A DNA stretch of 31,501 nt, taken from NCBI GenBank assembly GCA_002309305.1, contig DBWR01000074.1, positions 60,282 to 91,782 of the forward strand, written 5' to 3'. This stretch comes from Treponema sp. UBA1233. Lineage in GTDB: Bacteria; Spirochaetota; Spirochaetia; Treponematales; Treponemataceae. The notes under the pieces were generated by a model. It did not search any database. It was not told where the DNA came from and was given only the letters and a program-made list of their open reading frames with translations. The translations under genes and the position numbers were made by a program. Below, piece after piece: positions 1 through 9,197 of the stretch (positions are counted from its first letter, which is position 1; each line of letters starts with the position of its first letter).

Positions 1-1614
1 CAGTGGTTTGTAAAGATGAAGCCTCTCGCAGACAAAGCCCTTGCCGCATGGAAAGCAGGTGACCTTAAATTCTTCCCGCAGAAATGGGAGAATACATATT
101 CACACTGGCTGGAAAACATCCGTGACTGGTGTGTAAGCCGTCAGATCTGGTGGGGACACAGGATTCCTGCATGGTACTGTCAGAAGTGTGGCGAGATAAT
201 CGTAAGCCGTACAAATCCGGAAAAATGCACGAAATGCGGTTGTGGAGCAGAAGACCTCAAGCAGGATGAAGATGTTCTTGACACATGGTTCAGCTCATGG
301 CTGTGGCCTTTCAGTACTTTGGGATGGCCACAGAATACATCAGACTTGGATACCTTCTATCCGACGACAGCACTTGTCACCGCTTATGACATCATTTTCT
401 TCTGGGTTGCCCGCATGATTATGGCAGGCCTTGAGTTTACAGGCAAGGCACCATTCCACGACATTTACATTCACGGTCTGGTTCGCGACAAGCAGGGACG
501 CAAGATGTCAAAGTCTTTGGGTAACGGACTTGACCCGCTGGAAATAATCGACATGTACGGAGCCGATGCCCTTAAGTTTACACTATCATATATGTGTGCT
601 CAGGGACAGGATGTTCTTGTTGACAAGGACAGCTTTAAAATGGGAAGCCGCTTCTGCAACAAGGTATGGAATGCAAGCCGTTACATTCTGGGTAATCTTG
701 AAGGACGCAATCTTGTTCCGGTAAAGGATTCTGATTTAACCGAACTTGACAAATGGATTTATGCATGCCTTAACCGTGCCGTGGAAAATGCAAGGGCCGC
801 ATTTGAGTCATACCGCTATAACGATGCCGCATCAGCCCTGTATGAATATTTCTGGAATGATTTCTGCGACTGGTATGTTGAAGCAACCAAGCTCAGTTTC
901 AAGAACGGTGATGATGCAGAAAAGGATAGGGCCGCATCTGTTTTGCTTAACGTAATGGAAGAAAGCCTAAGACTCCTGCATCCGTGCATTCCTTTTGTAA
1001 CGGAAGAAATCTACGGCAAGCTTCCACTTTCGGAAATTGCAGAAAACCGTAAGAAAGCCGGTGAGCAAAAGATAATTTCAAATTCAACTTATGCAGACCT
1101 TCTTGTTGATGCTCCATATCCAGAGGTTCAGGAAGGAAGGAACAACGAGGAAATTACAAAGCGCTTTGAAGTGCTCAAGGAGCTCATCCGCAATATCCGT
1201 GGACTTAGGGTTGAATGCGGGCTTGATCCTGCATCAAAACTTCACGTTGCAGTAAAAATCATTGCAGGATCATCTGCCGAAGTTATAAAGGAAAAGACCG
1301 ACATGGTTGAACTTTTGGCCGGTGTGCGCCAGATTGACTTTGTGGACAATGCTCCTGCAAAATCAATTGGAACAGTCGGCACCGGATTTGAAGCCTTCCT
1401 TTTGGTTGATGAAGGAATCAATACGGAACAGCTTAAGGCACGCTTTGAAAAGGAAATAGCAGAAGAAGAGGCTGTTGTAAAAAAGAGCGAGGCAAAACTA
1501 AACGGTAACTTTGCACAGCATGCACCAGCGGAAGTGGTTCAGGCAGAACGTGACAAGATGGCGGAAAGTCAGAGAAGGATAGAAAAGCTTTCCGGTTATC
1601 TTAAGAGTCTTTGA
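1..1614 (+). CDS. valS: Valine--tRNA ligase, C-terminal part (5' end outside window)
   Basis: Class I aminoacyl-tRNA synthetase that charges tRNA-Val in the cytoplasm. The reading frame is open from base 1 (QWFVKMKPLA, a typical ValRS stretch), so the gene starts upstream and the ATG at 16 is internal. Visible parts in order: end of the editing/catalytic insertion, a metal-binding-like knuckle (YCQKCG, then CTKCGC, about 172-260), DTWFSS, the KMSKS signature (KMSKS at 502-516) that binds the ATP phosphates, the anticodon-binding helical domain (DFCDWYVEATK), and the ValRS-specific C-terminal coiled coil ending in RRIEKLSGYLKSL. No frameshift is seen. The HD-domain gene follows after 37 bases on the same strand and could be co-transcribed. 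The family assignment is secure. Confidence 0.97.
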   Translation, partial: QWFVKMKPLADKALAAWKAGDLKFFPQKWENTYSHWLENIRDWCVSRQIWWGHRIPAWYCQKCGEIIVSRTNPEKCTKCGCGAEDLKQDEDVLDTWFSSWLWPFSTLGWPQNTSDLDTFYPTTALVTAYDIIFFWVARMIMAGLEFTGKAPFHDIYIHGLVRDKQGRKMSKSLGNGLDPLEIIDMYGADALKFTLSYMCAQGQDVLVDKDSFKMGSRFCNKVWNASRYILGNLEGRNLVPVKDSDLTELDKWIYACLNRAVENARAAFESYRYNDAASALYEYFWNDFCDWYVEATKLSFKNGDDAEKDRAASVLLNVMEESLRLLHPCIPFVTEEIYGKLPLSEIAENRKKAGEQKIISNSTYADLLVDAPYPEVQEGRNNEEITKRFEVLKELIRNIRGLRVECGLDPASKLHVAVKIIAGSSAEVIKEKTDMVELLAGVRQIDFVDNAPAKSIGTVGTGFEAFLLVDEGINTEQLKARFEKEIAEEEAVVKKSEAKLNGNFAQHAPAEVVQAERDKMAESQRRIEKLSGYLKSL

Positions 1615-1651
1615 TTTTTGCATCGGGCATAGAGGTTGGCAAGGAGACTAT

Positions 1652-2263
1652 ATGGGCAGAACATTTAACATGGCAACAGAAAAGCCTTCACAAATGGACA
1701 GGGAGCACATGCTCCAGCTCAAAGGTATTACTCTTGCTCCTTACATGCAGCTTTCAACCGCACTCATCGGTAAGGCCCGTTTTGCCGGCGGCAACATGTT
1801 CCGTCATCAGATTGACACGATGGGAATATTGATTGACTACGGTTACATCGATTCAGTCTTGCTTAAGGCGGCCTGCGTTCATGATGTCGTTGAGGACATT
1901 CCCGATTACGATGTTGAACTGATACGAAAAGCGGACGAAGAAGGCGAGGAAGTCCTGAACCTAGTCCTTGAAGTCACCAAGCGCAAGGGTCAGCTCAAGC
2001 CGGATTACCTTAGGGGAATAATAGAAAAGGGAAGCCACAAGGCAAAGCTCCTCAAGTGTGCGGACAGAATCAGCAACATGATTTCCCTGGGCTTTGTCAC
2101 AAGCGAGGCATTTATTGAACGTTACTGTGATGAGACGGAGTATTTTATTTTCCCAATTGCGCTGGAAGTTGACTACAACATGTATCAGGAGCTGATTGAT
2201 CTGGTAATGTCACGCCGCCAGTATCTTGAGGATTCAGGTTATTACGACAAAAAAGAGGATTAA
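1652..2263 (+). CDS. HD-domain phosphohydrolase, RelA/SpoT-hydrolase-like small protein
   Basis: Protein of 203 residues. It carries an HD metal-binding signature: H52 in FRHQ, HDVVED at residues 77-82, and a distal Asp in ADRISNM (about 138). The HDxxED pattern is the one found in (p)ppGpp hydrolase domains of RelA/SpoT and in the stand-alone MESH1-like hydrolases. No synthetase, TGS or ACT domain is present, so it would be a hydrolase only. The substrate is inferred, not shown: (p)ppGpp or another nucleotide. The start at 1652 is preferred to the in-frame ATG at 1670 because AAGGAG lies just upstream (about 1639-1645). It sits 37 bases after valS, so stringent-response control next to a tRNA synthetase gene is plausible but unproven. 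Confidence 0.8.
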   Translation: MGRTFNMATEKPSQMDREHMLQLKGITLAPYMQLSTALIGKARFAGGNMFRHQIDTMGILIDYGYIDSVLLKAACVHDVVEDIPDYDVELIRKADEEGEEVLNLVLEVTKRKGQLKPDYLRGIIEKGSHKAKLLKCADRISNMISLGFVTSEAFIERYCDETEYFIFPIALEVDYNMYQELIDLVMSRRQYLEDSGYYDKKED

Positions 2264-2329
2264 TCAAGTCATTCAAAAACATTTTCAACAGGCAATCTTA
2301 ATAAATCATACATAACAGGAGAAATGATG

Positions 2330-4552
2330 ATGGCAAAGCGTAAGAATGCAGACGGTCATGCATGGCATTTTGTTCAGACTGGTGGTTTGATGCAGGTCGA
2401 TTTCAAGTCGGTTGATGATGTACTTAATCTTGACAAGCTGGATCAAAAGTTGTGGGTGGCATTGGCTTGCCCGGTAAGCGGTCTGGAGTTCAGTGATGAA
2501 ACCCTGCAAATCCTAGACATTGACAAGGACGGTCGCGTTCGGGTCCCGGAGATTCTTGCCGCTGTTGATTACATCAAAAAATATTTCAAGAAGCCCGAAG
2601 TAATCATGGAGGAAGGTGATACCATTCCCCTTGATGCACTTGGAGACGAGGCCTTTGATTGCGGACATTCTCCTTCTGAATCAGCTTCCTCAATCCTTCA
2701 CATACTTGAAAAAGACAACGCCACAGAAATCGGTTTTGATGATATAAGCGTAAATGACAAACTTTTTTCCCCGACAGTATTTAACGGTGACAAAATACTT
2801 CCCGCAGAAGTGATACACGATGAGACCGCATGCAATGTCGTAAAGGAAATAATCGATGCAACAGGCGGATGTGATGACATCTCTGGCGTAAAGGGAATTA
2901 ACCGCGAGCAGTTTGAGGCATTCTTCAATGACGTTCAGGCCATACACGATTGGCGTGAGATGGCACAAAAGGATGCACCAGGAATCTTCTTCCTGAATTT
3001 CGGAACTGATGCCGCATTCAGCGCTTACAGTGAAGTAAAAGATAAAATCGATGAATTCTTCATGCGATGCTCCGTAGACTCATATTCAGATGACCTTTCA
3101 AGAAAGCTTGGTGAGCGTGATCTTGAGTCAATGCAGGACGGCCTTGATAAGGAAAATCTTTCCCTGTTGCCGGTTGCATCAATCAACAAAGAAAAGAATC
3201 TTCCGCTTAAAAAAGGAATAAACCCGATGTGGGCGGACAAGATAAAGACGTTTGCAGAGCAGGTTGTCTCCCAGCTTTTTGATTCAGACAAGGAAAGCCT
3301 GACCGAGATAGAATGGAAAAAGATCAAGGATGACTTTGAGCCGTATTCAGCATGGTTCAATGCAAAACCTGATAACAGCGCATCTTCCCTTAGTTTTGAG
3401 AGGGTTGATGAGATACTTTCATCAGATGCAAGGCAGATTATCGAGCACAATCTAGCCGAGGAAGAAAAACATCCGCCGGTTGCCCTTGCCACAGTTGACC
3501 TAAAGAAAATGCTCCTTCTCAGGCGTGATTTCCTTAAGCTCCTTAAGAATTATGTTTCATTCAAGGAATTCTATGACCCGGATCAGCTTGCAATTTTCCA
3601 GTGCGGTGTCCTCTATATCGACGGTCATTCATGCGACCTGTGCTTTAAGGTAAGCGATGCCGCCAAACATGCCTCCATGTCGCCCCTGTCACAGTGCTAT
3701 CTTCTTTACTGCGACTGCACCCAAAAGGCAACAGGAAAGACAATGCAGATTGCCGCGATGGTGTCTGCAGGAAAGACCGAGAACCTCATGCCCGGAAGAA
3801 ACGGCCTTTTCTATGACAGGGAAGGAAAGGACTGGGATGCAGTGATTACAAAGATTGTGGAGAACCCGACAAGCATAAAGGAAGCATTCTGGAGCCCGTA
3901 TAAAAAGCTTGCACGTTTTGTTCAGGAAAAAGTTACAAAGATGGCAAGTGACGCAGAGAACAAGGTTTCAGATAAAATGTCAGCAACCGTGGATCATCCA
4001 GCCGAGGCCGCAACAAATGCCGCCGCCGCAACATCAAAGAAAATCGATATCGGAACAATAGCTGCCATATCCGTCGCATTTACAGGAATTGCAACAGTGG
4101 TCGGTGGACTTATGCAGGCATTCCTGGGACTTGGTGCATGGATTCCGCTGGGCATACTTGGCATCATCCTCTTGATTTCGCTCCCATCCATGTTCATCGC
4201 ATGGAACAAGCTAAGGCAGAGGAACATTGCTCCAATCCTGGATGCATCGGGTTGGGCAATAAACGGCAACGTCAAAATCAGCATAAAACTCGGAAACACC
4301 ATGACGCAAACCGCATCACGTCCAAAGGGATCCACATTGAATCCCTATGACCCGTTTGAACAAAAGGGATTCCCGATTAAACGCGTGATTTTTGCTTTGG
4401 TGATAGTAGCAATTGTTGTGCTTGCCCTGGTGCTTATAATAAAGAACCCCAACGGTATTGTCGGGGTTTGGGAAAACATCAAGGGCTTCTTTGGTAAGTT
4501 TATGGTAAAGGCCACGGAAACCGTAGAAAATGCGGTTCCTGCGGCATCCTAA
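2330..4552 (+). CDS. Large membrane-anchored protein with an EF-hand-like loop, function unknown
   Basis: A 740-residue protein of no family I recognise. Three ATGs lie in a row (2324, 2327, 2330). The AGGAG at 2317-2321 has normal spacing (8 bases) only to the third, which gives MAKRKNADGHAWH. Near residues 61-74 is a loop reading DIDKDGRVRVPE, which has the Asp spacing of a calcium-binding EF-hand loop. The long middle part is soluble and acidic. About residues 574-600 and 605-627 form a hydrophobic hairpin, and a further membrane helix lies at about 684-706. A helical Ala-rich linker precedes the membrane part. There is no signal peptide, so the large N-terminal domain is probably cytoplasmic (inference). 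The last four bases (CTAA) are shared with the stop codon of the convergent thioesterase gene. Confidence 0.8.
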   Translation: MAKRKNADGHAWHFVQTGGLMQVDFKSVDDVLNLDKLDQKLWVALACPVSGLEFSDETLQILDIDKDGRVRVPEILAAVDYIKKYFKKPEVIMEEGDTIPLDALGDEAFDCGHSPSESASSILHILEKDNATEIGFDDISVNDKLFSPTVFNGDKILPAEVIHDETACNVVKEIIDATGGCDDISGVKGINREQFEAFFNDVQAIHDWREMAQKDAPGIFFLNFGTDAAFSAYSEVKDKIDEFFMRCSVDSYSDDLSRKLGERDLESMQDGLDKENLSLLPVASINKEKNLPLKKGINPMWADKIKTFAEQVVSQLFDSDKESLTEIEWKKIKDDFEPYSAWFNAKPDNSASSLSFERVDEILSSDARQIIEHNLAEEEKHPPVALATVDLKKMLLLRRDFLKLLKNYVSFKEFYDPDQLAIFQCGVLYIDGHSCDLCFKVSDAAKHASMSPLSQCYLLYCDCTQKATGKTMQIAAMVSAGKTENLMPGRNGLFYDREGKDWDAVITKIVENPTSIKEAFWSPYKKLARFVQEKVTKMASDAENKVSDKMSATVDHPAEAATNAAAATSKKIDIGTIAAISVAFTGIATVVGGLMQAFLGLGAWIPLGILGIILLISLPSMFIAWNKLRQRNIAPILDASGWAINGNVKISIKLGNTMTQTASRPKGSTLNPYDPFEQKGFPIKRVIFALVIVAIVVLALVLIIKNPNGIVGVWENIKGFFGKFMVKATETVENAVPAAS

Positions 4553-4968
4553 TCATTTTTTGCAATGCATGCGGTGAGTGCCTCGTAAAAGCCGGGGTAC
4601 TCGCTCTGCAGCCTAATGGGGCGTCCCTCCGTATTCAGGAAGCAATGCTCAGAAGTTCCCGTAAATACAACGGCGTCGTCACCTTCTTTTTTCATCACGT
4701 ATTCAATTACCAGTTTTACACCTGAAAAAGACTTTACGCTTACCGCAATTTCAACGATATCATCAAAAACTGTGCTGCGCTTGTAATTGCAGGTTATGCC
4801 GATGACCGGAGATATGATGCCGGTTTCTTCCAGCTTGTGGAAATTCCAGCCGATTTGGTCCAGAAAGTCAACGCGTGCCTCCTCCATCCATCTGACGTAA
4901 TTTGAATGGTGTGTCACCGCCATCTTGTCTGTCTCGTAATATGCAACCCTATGCTTGTATGTCTTCAT
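4549..4968 (-). CDS. Acyl-CoA thioesterase, YbgC/4-hydroxybenzoyl-CoA thioesterase type (hotdog fold)
   Basis: Protein of 139 residues, the normal length of a single hotdog-fold thioesterase. The N-terminus carries the family signature YYETDKMAVTHHSNYVRWME: the Asp of ETDKM is the usual catalytic acid, and HHSNY with the following EAR is typical of the YbgC/FadM group. It is expected to hydrolyse short or medium acyl-CoA thioesters in the cytoplasm; the substrate cannot be read from sequence. A GGAGG lies about 8 bases before the ATG on the minus strand. It is transcribed alone, head-to-head with the TRAP transporter operon across a 128-base gap, and tail-to-tail with the preceding membrane-protein gene, sharing a CTAA. 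Confidence 0.9.
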   Translation of the reverse strand: MKTYKHRVAYYETDKMAVTHHSNYVRWMEEARVDFLDQIGWNFHKLEETGIISPVIGITCNYKRSTVFDDIVEIAVSVKSFSGVKLVIEYVMKKEGDDAVVFTGTSEHCFLNTEGRPIRLQSEYPGFYEALTACIAKND

Positions 4969-5037
4969 TTTGTATTCCTCCAGTTTTATCAGTCAATCAT
5001 ATAGGAAAGTACCCTTAAAATCAATGCTCGATTATAC

Positions 5038-5066
5038 TTGTACAAAATCGCCAAAAATTTTATAAT
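5038..5066 (+). promoter_or_regulatory. Promoter of the TAXI-TRAP operon
   Basis: TTGTAC (5038-5043), a 17-base spacer, and a perfect TATAAT (5061-5066). The predicted transcription start is near 5073, about 24 bases before the ATG at 5097. AGAGGAG (5083-5089) is the ribosome-binding site. The -35 box lies inside the 8-base palindrome TTGTACAA. The -10 box is strong and the -35 box is weak. Confidence 0.65.
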
Positions 5067-5096
5067 AGAGGCTGAATTTTTCAGAGGAGTTTAATT

Positions 5097-6059
5097 ATGA
5101 AAAAATCAATCACAGTTTTAGTAGCCACAATGATGGCAGCTTTATGTTTCTTTGCATGCTCTAAGCAGAATGCTAAAAAGAATTACATCCTTGCTACAGG
5201 TGGAACAGGTGGAACCTATTATCCATTTGGCGGTGCAATTGCAAACATCTGGAACACAAAGATACAGAATATGAATGTTACCGCTCAGGCAACAGGTGCA
5301 TCTGCAGAGAACCTTCGCCTTGTAAGCCAGGGTGAGGCAGAGTTCGCCATCGTTCAGAATGACGTTATGGATTATGCCTATAACGGAACTGACATGTTTG
5401 CAGGACAGGCTCTTCCAAACCTCATGGCAGTCGGAACCCTTTATCCTGAGGTAGTTCAGATTGCAGCTTCTGTCTCAAGCGGAATCAAATCTGTTTATGA
5501 CCTTAAGGGAAAGCGCGTATCTGTAGGTGATGCAGGTTCTGGTGTTGAATTCAACGCAAAGCAGATTCTTGAAGGATACGGTCTTACATTCGATGACATT
5601 CAGAAGAACAACCTCTCTTTCAAGGAATCAGCAGACGGTATTCAGAACGGAACATTGGATGCATGTTTCGTAACAGCAGGTGTTCCTAATGCTTCTCTTC
5701 AGGAGCTTGCATTTACAAGCGGCCTTATCCTTATTTCTGTAAATGGTCCTGAGGCAGACAAGATCTGTGGAAAATACGGCTATTACACAAAGACAGTTAT
5801 TCCAGGCGGAACATACAACGGTACCGACGATGATATTGATGCTCTTGCAATAAAGGCAACTCTTGCAGTAAACGCTGAGCTTGATGAGGATACTGTTTAC
5901 GAGATGACAAAAACTCTGTTCAACAACCTTGACGAGCTTTCTCAGGCAAATGCAAAGGGAAAGGAAGTTTCAGTTCCAAGCGCTGTAACAGGTGTTTCTG
6001 TTCCGTTCCACCCGGGTGCAAAGAAATTCTTTGCAGAAGTTGGTTTTACAGTTGAGTAA
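5097..6059 (+). CDS. TAXI-family TRAP transporter solute-binding lipoprotein
   Basis: Protein of 320 residues. The signal peptide ends in a lipobox (LCFFA before Cys21), so the mature protein should be lipid-anchored outside the cytoplasmic membrane. The mature start YILATGGTGGTYYPFGG is the diagnostic opening of TAXI (TRAP-associated extracytoplasmic immunogenic) binding proteins. Later family motifs are visible too: GASAENLRLV, the GKRVSVGDAGSGVEF loop, and the C-terminal PFHPGAKKFFAEVG. It captures a small, probably anionic solute and hands it to the permease encoded two genes downstream; the ligand cannot be read from sequence. It is the first gene of the operon, preceded by a clear promoter and AGAGGAG. 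The next gene probably starts inside its last codons. Confidence 0.93.
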   Translation: MKKSITVLVATMMAALCFFACSKQNAKKNYILATGGTGGTYYPFGGAIANIWNTKIQNMNVTAQATGASAENLRLVSQGEAEFAIVQNDVMDYAYNGTDMFAGQALPNLMAVGTLYPEVVQIAASVSSGIKSVYDLKGKRVSVGDAGSGVEFNAKQILEGYGLTFDDIQKNNLSFKESADGIQNGTLDACFVTAGVPNASLQELAFTSGLILISVNGPEADKICGKYGYYTKTVIPGGTYNGTDDDIDALAIKATLAVNAELDEDTVYEMTKTLFNNLDELSQANAKGKEVSVPSAVTGVSVPFHPGAKKFFAEVGFTVE

Positions 6060-6564
6060 AAAGACACGCATCCTGTTTTGTGTGTCTGCATTGTGTGCAG
6101 GTCTGCTTTTATTCCTGTTCATTGTTCCTTCCGTAAAGTGCATAAGCATCAGCGAGAGGAATAATGAAGGCAACAGGCTTTATTCAAGAAAGGCCCTGGA
6201 AGGATTTGAGATAGCCTACACACATTCAGTGAACAAGGGCAGGGTGCACGACTGTTTTTCAGTTCAAGGTGACGAGCTTGTTGTAGAAAAAAGCAGGTTC
6301 GTTTCCTATGGTGCCGGCATTCCTGAGGTTCAGGATGCTCCTGATGCTGTATTTACTGTTCTGGATGACGGCTACCAGATTTCTTGGCAGGACAGGCGGA
6401 TGAAGTCATTTGACATGGCGGTCGGTCTTGTCGCAAATCATTCAATAATAATCGGTGGAAACGAAACCCCAATGAAGGAGCTTTTCCCACCACAGACAGG
6501 TATTAGATTTAAAGTTGAGCATGTTCCGGTTTTAAAATATTATCTGGCAAAACTTGACTCTTGA
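6052..6564 (+). CDS. DUF1850-family protein of the TAXI-TRAP operon
   Basis: The central part (FEIAYTHSVNKGRVHDCF, then RFVSYGAGIPEV) matches the DUF1850 pattern as I know it: a small extracytoplasmic protein commonly encoded between TAXI binding proteins and TRAP permeases. Its role is unknown, and help in solute delivery is only a guess. I chose the TTG at 6052, which gives MSKKTRIL followed by a hydrophobic segment (a good signal or anchor sequence) and overlaps the preceding stop codon by eight bases. A GTG at 5992 in the same frame would add 20 residues encoded inside the upstream gene and would spoil the signal peptide. The ribosome-binding site is weak, so translational coupling is likely. 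Length is 170 residues with the TTG start. Confidence 0.75.
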   Translation: MSKKTRILFCVSALCAGLLLFLFIVPSVKCISISERNNEGNRLYSRKALEGFEIAYTHSVNKGRVHDCFSVQGDELVVEKSRFVSYGAGIPEVQDAPDAVFTVLDDGYQISWQDRRMKSFDMAVGLVANHSIIIGGNETPMKELFPPQTGIRFKVEHVPVLKYYLAKLDS

Positions 6565-6631
6565 TTCCGGTGAATGGATATCCGGGGATACTTGAAAAAT
6601 TTTTTTTGACTTTTTTTATGGGAGTAATACG

Positions 6632-8596
6632 ATGGAAGAAAATACGAAACCAGAAGAAATTGATACGCTGATGCAGGAGCTTGACAGAGAACAGGCATAC
6701 AGACGTTTGGGCGGAATAAGGAAAATCATCATTTGTGTGGTCTCTGTGGCCTTTTGTGTTTTTCAGTTATATGCAACCCTAAGCGGACGTATACCGGCTC
6801 AGATATTGCGTGCTTCACATCTTGCCTTTGTGCAGTTCCTGGCATTTCTTCTTTTCCCTGCCACAAAAAAAATGTCACGCTCAACCCTGCCATGGTACGA
6901 TGTTGTCCTTGGGCTCATTGGTGCGGCCTGCTGGATGTATATCGTAACGAACTTTTCTGCGCTTGCATCCCGTGCAGGTGCCTATACCACAGTTGACATT
7001 CTGGTCGGCTCAGTTGCCATTTTAATCTTGTGCGAGTCATGCCGCCGTCTTGTTGGTCTCCCGATCCTGATAATAGCAATCTGTTTCATCATCTATGCAT
7101 TTGTCGGACCTTACATGCCGGGCTTCCTGAATCACCGCGGATATAAGTTCCAGCGTGTAGTAAGCCATCTTTTCTTCAATACAGAAGGCATCATGGGTAC
7201 ACCGATCGGAGCATGTTCAACATTCATATTCCTTTTCATTCTGTTCGGAGCGCTTCTTGAAAAAACAGGAATCGGACAGTTCTTTATCGATATGTGTAAT
7301 GCCATTGCAGGTGGTGCATCAGGTGGTCCTGCCAAAGTCGCAGTCCTTTCTTCCGCATTGCTCGGTACTGTTTCAGGAAGTTCCGTTTCAAATACAGTTG
7401 GTTCTGGCAGTTTTACAATCCCGATGATGAAAAAGCTGGGATACAAGCCGGAGTTTGCCGGTGCAGTTGAAGCATCCGCATCTACGGGTGGCCAGCTTAT
7501 GCCACCGATCATGGGTGCCGCCGCATTCCTCATGGCAGAAAGCCTTGGCCTGTCCTACATCACGATTGTAAAGGCCGCTGTTATTCCTGCAATTCTGTAT
7601 TTTACCGGAATCTTCATTACGGTTCACCTTGAGGCAAAAAGACTCGGATTAAAGGGCATGCCAAAGGATCAGCTTCCAAAATTCCTTCCGTTGTTCTTGA
7701 AGAAAGGATACATGCTTCTTCCGCTGGTAATAATCATCGTATTCCTGTGCATCGGAAAAACCGCACAATATGCTGCCCTGATGGGTATTCTCTCATGTCT
7801 TGCAATTGGAGTGGTGACTTCTCTGTTCGACATCATCCGTGGAAAAAAGCCTCGCTTTACATTCAAGGATCTGCTTGATGTGCTTTGTGCCGCCGCAAGA
7901 AACATTCTCTCTGTTGCTGTTGCATGTGGTGTTGCTGGAATCATCATCGGAATCGTTACCCTGACAGGCCTTGGACTTAAGCTTGGAGCAGGTCTTGTAA
8001 GCCTTTCTCACGGAATCCTTATCCTGACACTTCTTTTCACGATGATTTCTTCAATCATCCTTGGAATGGGTGCTCCTACAACCGCAAACTATCTTATTAC
8101 ATCTACAATTACAGCAGGTGCTATTATTCAGCTTGGAGTTCAGCCTCTTGCAGCCCACATGTTTGCATTCTACTTTGGTATCATAGCCGACATTACGCCT
8201 CCTGTAGCCCTGGCCGCAATAGCAGGTGCCGCCGTTGCCAAGGCCAAACCTATGAGGACCGCATTACAGGCGACAAAGCTTGCAATAGGTGCCTTTATCA
8301 TTCCATACATGTTCGTGTTCTATCCGCAGATGCTGATGATTGACGCACATATACTTTCACTCCTATGGATTCTGCTTACTGCTATCATAGGAATGTTTGG
8401 TATCAGCGCAGGCCTTGAAGGATATGCAATCAAAAACCTTTCCATCATCGAAAGAATATTGTTCATAGCCGCAGGATTCATGTGCATCATCCCGGAACAA
8501 AGAACAGACATAATCGGATTAGCCTCCATAGCCTTGTTGATTGTATTTGAGATTATCCTGAAGAAGTCCAAGGCAAAGAAAGCTGTGGCGGGGTAA
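6632..8596 (+). CDS. TRAP transporter fused permease (4TM + 12TM type)
   Basis: Very hydrophobic 654-residue protein. Its length fits the TAXI-type permeases in which the small DctQ-like (4TM) and large DctM-like (12TM) subunits are fused. Membrane helices cover almost the whole chain after a charged N-terminal stretch of about 30 residues. Typical DctM motifs are visible: GGASGGPAKVAVLSSALLGTVSGS, then ASASTGGQLMPPIMGAAAFLMAE, and later ILGMGAPTTANYL and DITPPVALAA. It moves the solute delivered by the TAXI lipoprotein across the cytoplasmic membrane, normally driven by a sodium or proton gradient. GGGAG lies 8 bases before the ATG. It sits 67 bases after the DUF1850 gene, completing the three-gene operon. 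Confidence 0.95.
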   Translation: MEENTKPEEIDTLMQELDREQAYRRLGGIRKIIICVVSVAFCVFQLYATLSGRIPAQILRASHLAFVQFLAFLLFPATKKMSRSTLPWYDVVLGLIGAACWMYIVTNFSALASRAGAYTTVDILVGSVAILILCESCRRLVGLPILIIAICFIIYAFVGPYMPGFLNHRGYKFQRVVSHLFFNTEGIMGTPIGACSTFIFLFILFGALLEKTGIGQFFIDMCNAIAGGASGGPAKVAVLSSALLGTVSGSSVSNTVGSGSFTIPMMKKLGYKPEFAGAVEASASTGGQLMPPIMGAAAFLMAESLGLSYITIVKAAVIPAILYFTGIFITVHLEAKRLGLKGMPKDQLPKFLPLFLKKGYMLLPLVIIIVFLCIGKTAQYAALMGILSCLAIGVVTSLFDIIRGKKPRFTFKDLLDVLCAAARNILSVAVACGVAGIIIGIVTLTGLGLKLGAGLVSLSHGILILTLLFTMISSIILGMGAPTTANYLITSTITAGAIIQLGVQPLAAHMFAFYFGIIADITPPVALAAIAGAAVAKAKPMRTALQATKLAIGAFIIPYMFVFYPQMLMIDAHILSLLWILLTAIIGMFGISAGLEGYAIKNLSIIERILFIAAGFMCIIPEQRTDIIGLASIALLIVFEIILKKSKAKKAVAG

Positions 8597-8625
8597 ACTC
8601 GACAAGAACCATAAGAATTAGCTAA

Positions 8626-9105
8626 ATGAATAAAAGAAAAGTAATCAAATGGATTATGATCTCAATTAGCTCTTTAGCTGTCTTATGGTTGATTGTTTTT
8701 TCGGCATTTTTCCTGACGCTCAATTATTCAAAACCATCTGATAAAAATTATTTCTATCCTTCACCAGACGAGCAGTACACTGCAGTATTATCCGAGAACA
8801 ACCTGAACTATTACGTTCACATAAAACCTGAAACCACGGAAAAAGATTTGATTGACCTAATAAACGGCAAGGAAGTCAAAAAGGAATATTTTTTCTCCAG
8901 GAATGCATATGGCAAAAACGGCAGGTTTATAATTGAATGGGAAAAATCAGCCAATAATCTGTGGATATGGTCAAGTGACATCGGCCTCTACGTCATCATG
9001 GAAAAAGACGGCACCTGGGAAGAATATCTTTACAGCAATATAAAGAATCAAATCGATTCCAGCAATATTCCTGATGAAATATGGAAATATGCAGTCAAGG
9101 AATGA
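8626..9105 (+). CDS. Small membrane-anchored protein, function unknown
   Basis: 159 residues. One N-terminal membrane helix (about residues 8-32, after MNKRKVIK) is followed by a polar domain of about 125 residues rich in Asn, Lys, Tyr and Trp. The topology suggests an anchored domain facing outward, with positive charges before the helix. I see no motif or family. The PSPDEQYTAVLSEN segment resembles the start of beta-propeller-like or DUF-type secreted domains, but this is weak. There is no clear Shine-Dalgarno sequence before the ATG. It follows the TRAP permease by 29 bases, yet its AT-richer composition suggests a separate accessory gene. Confidence 0.6.
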   Translation: MNKRKVIKWIMISISSLAVLWLIVFSAFFLTLNYSKPSDKNYFYPSPDEQYTAVLSENNLNYYVHIKPETTEKDLIDLINGKEVKKEYFFSRNAYGKNGRFIIEWEKSANNLWIWSSDIGLYVIMEKDGTWEEYLYSNIKNQIDSSNIPDEIWKYAVKE

Positions 9106-9197
9106 GGGGTTAAAGACTTCGGCTTAAACTTATATTTCTATAAATTAAAAATAGTAATCATCTTGATTGCTTGATGAAGATAGTGTAAAATAAACTC

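Noticed and set aside
3025..3492. Minus-strand reading frame of 155 codons inside the 740-residue protein gene
   Set aside because: Ser/Leu-rich antisense shadow with no ribosome-binding site; the + strand frame is continuous and begins with AGGAG.
5992..6051. GTG start at 5992 for the DUF1850 gene
   Set aside because: It would add residues encoded inside the binding-protein gene and would bury the signal peptide; the TTG at 6052 is a better start.
7132..7533. Minus-strand reading frame of 133 codons inside the TRAP permease gene
   Set aside because: Antisense shadow of a clearly recognised permease gene; no independent signals.
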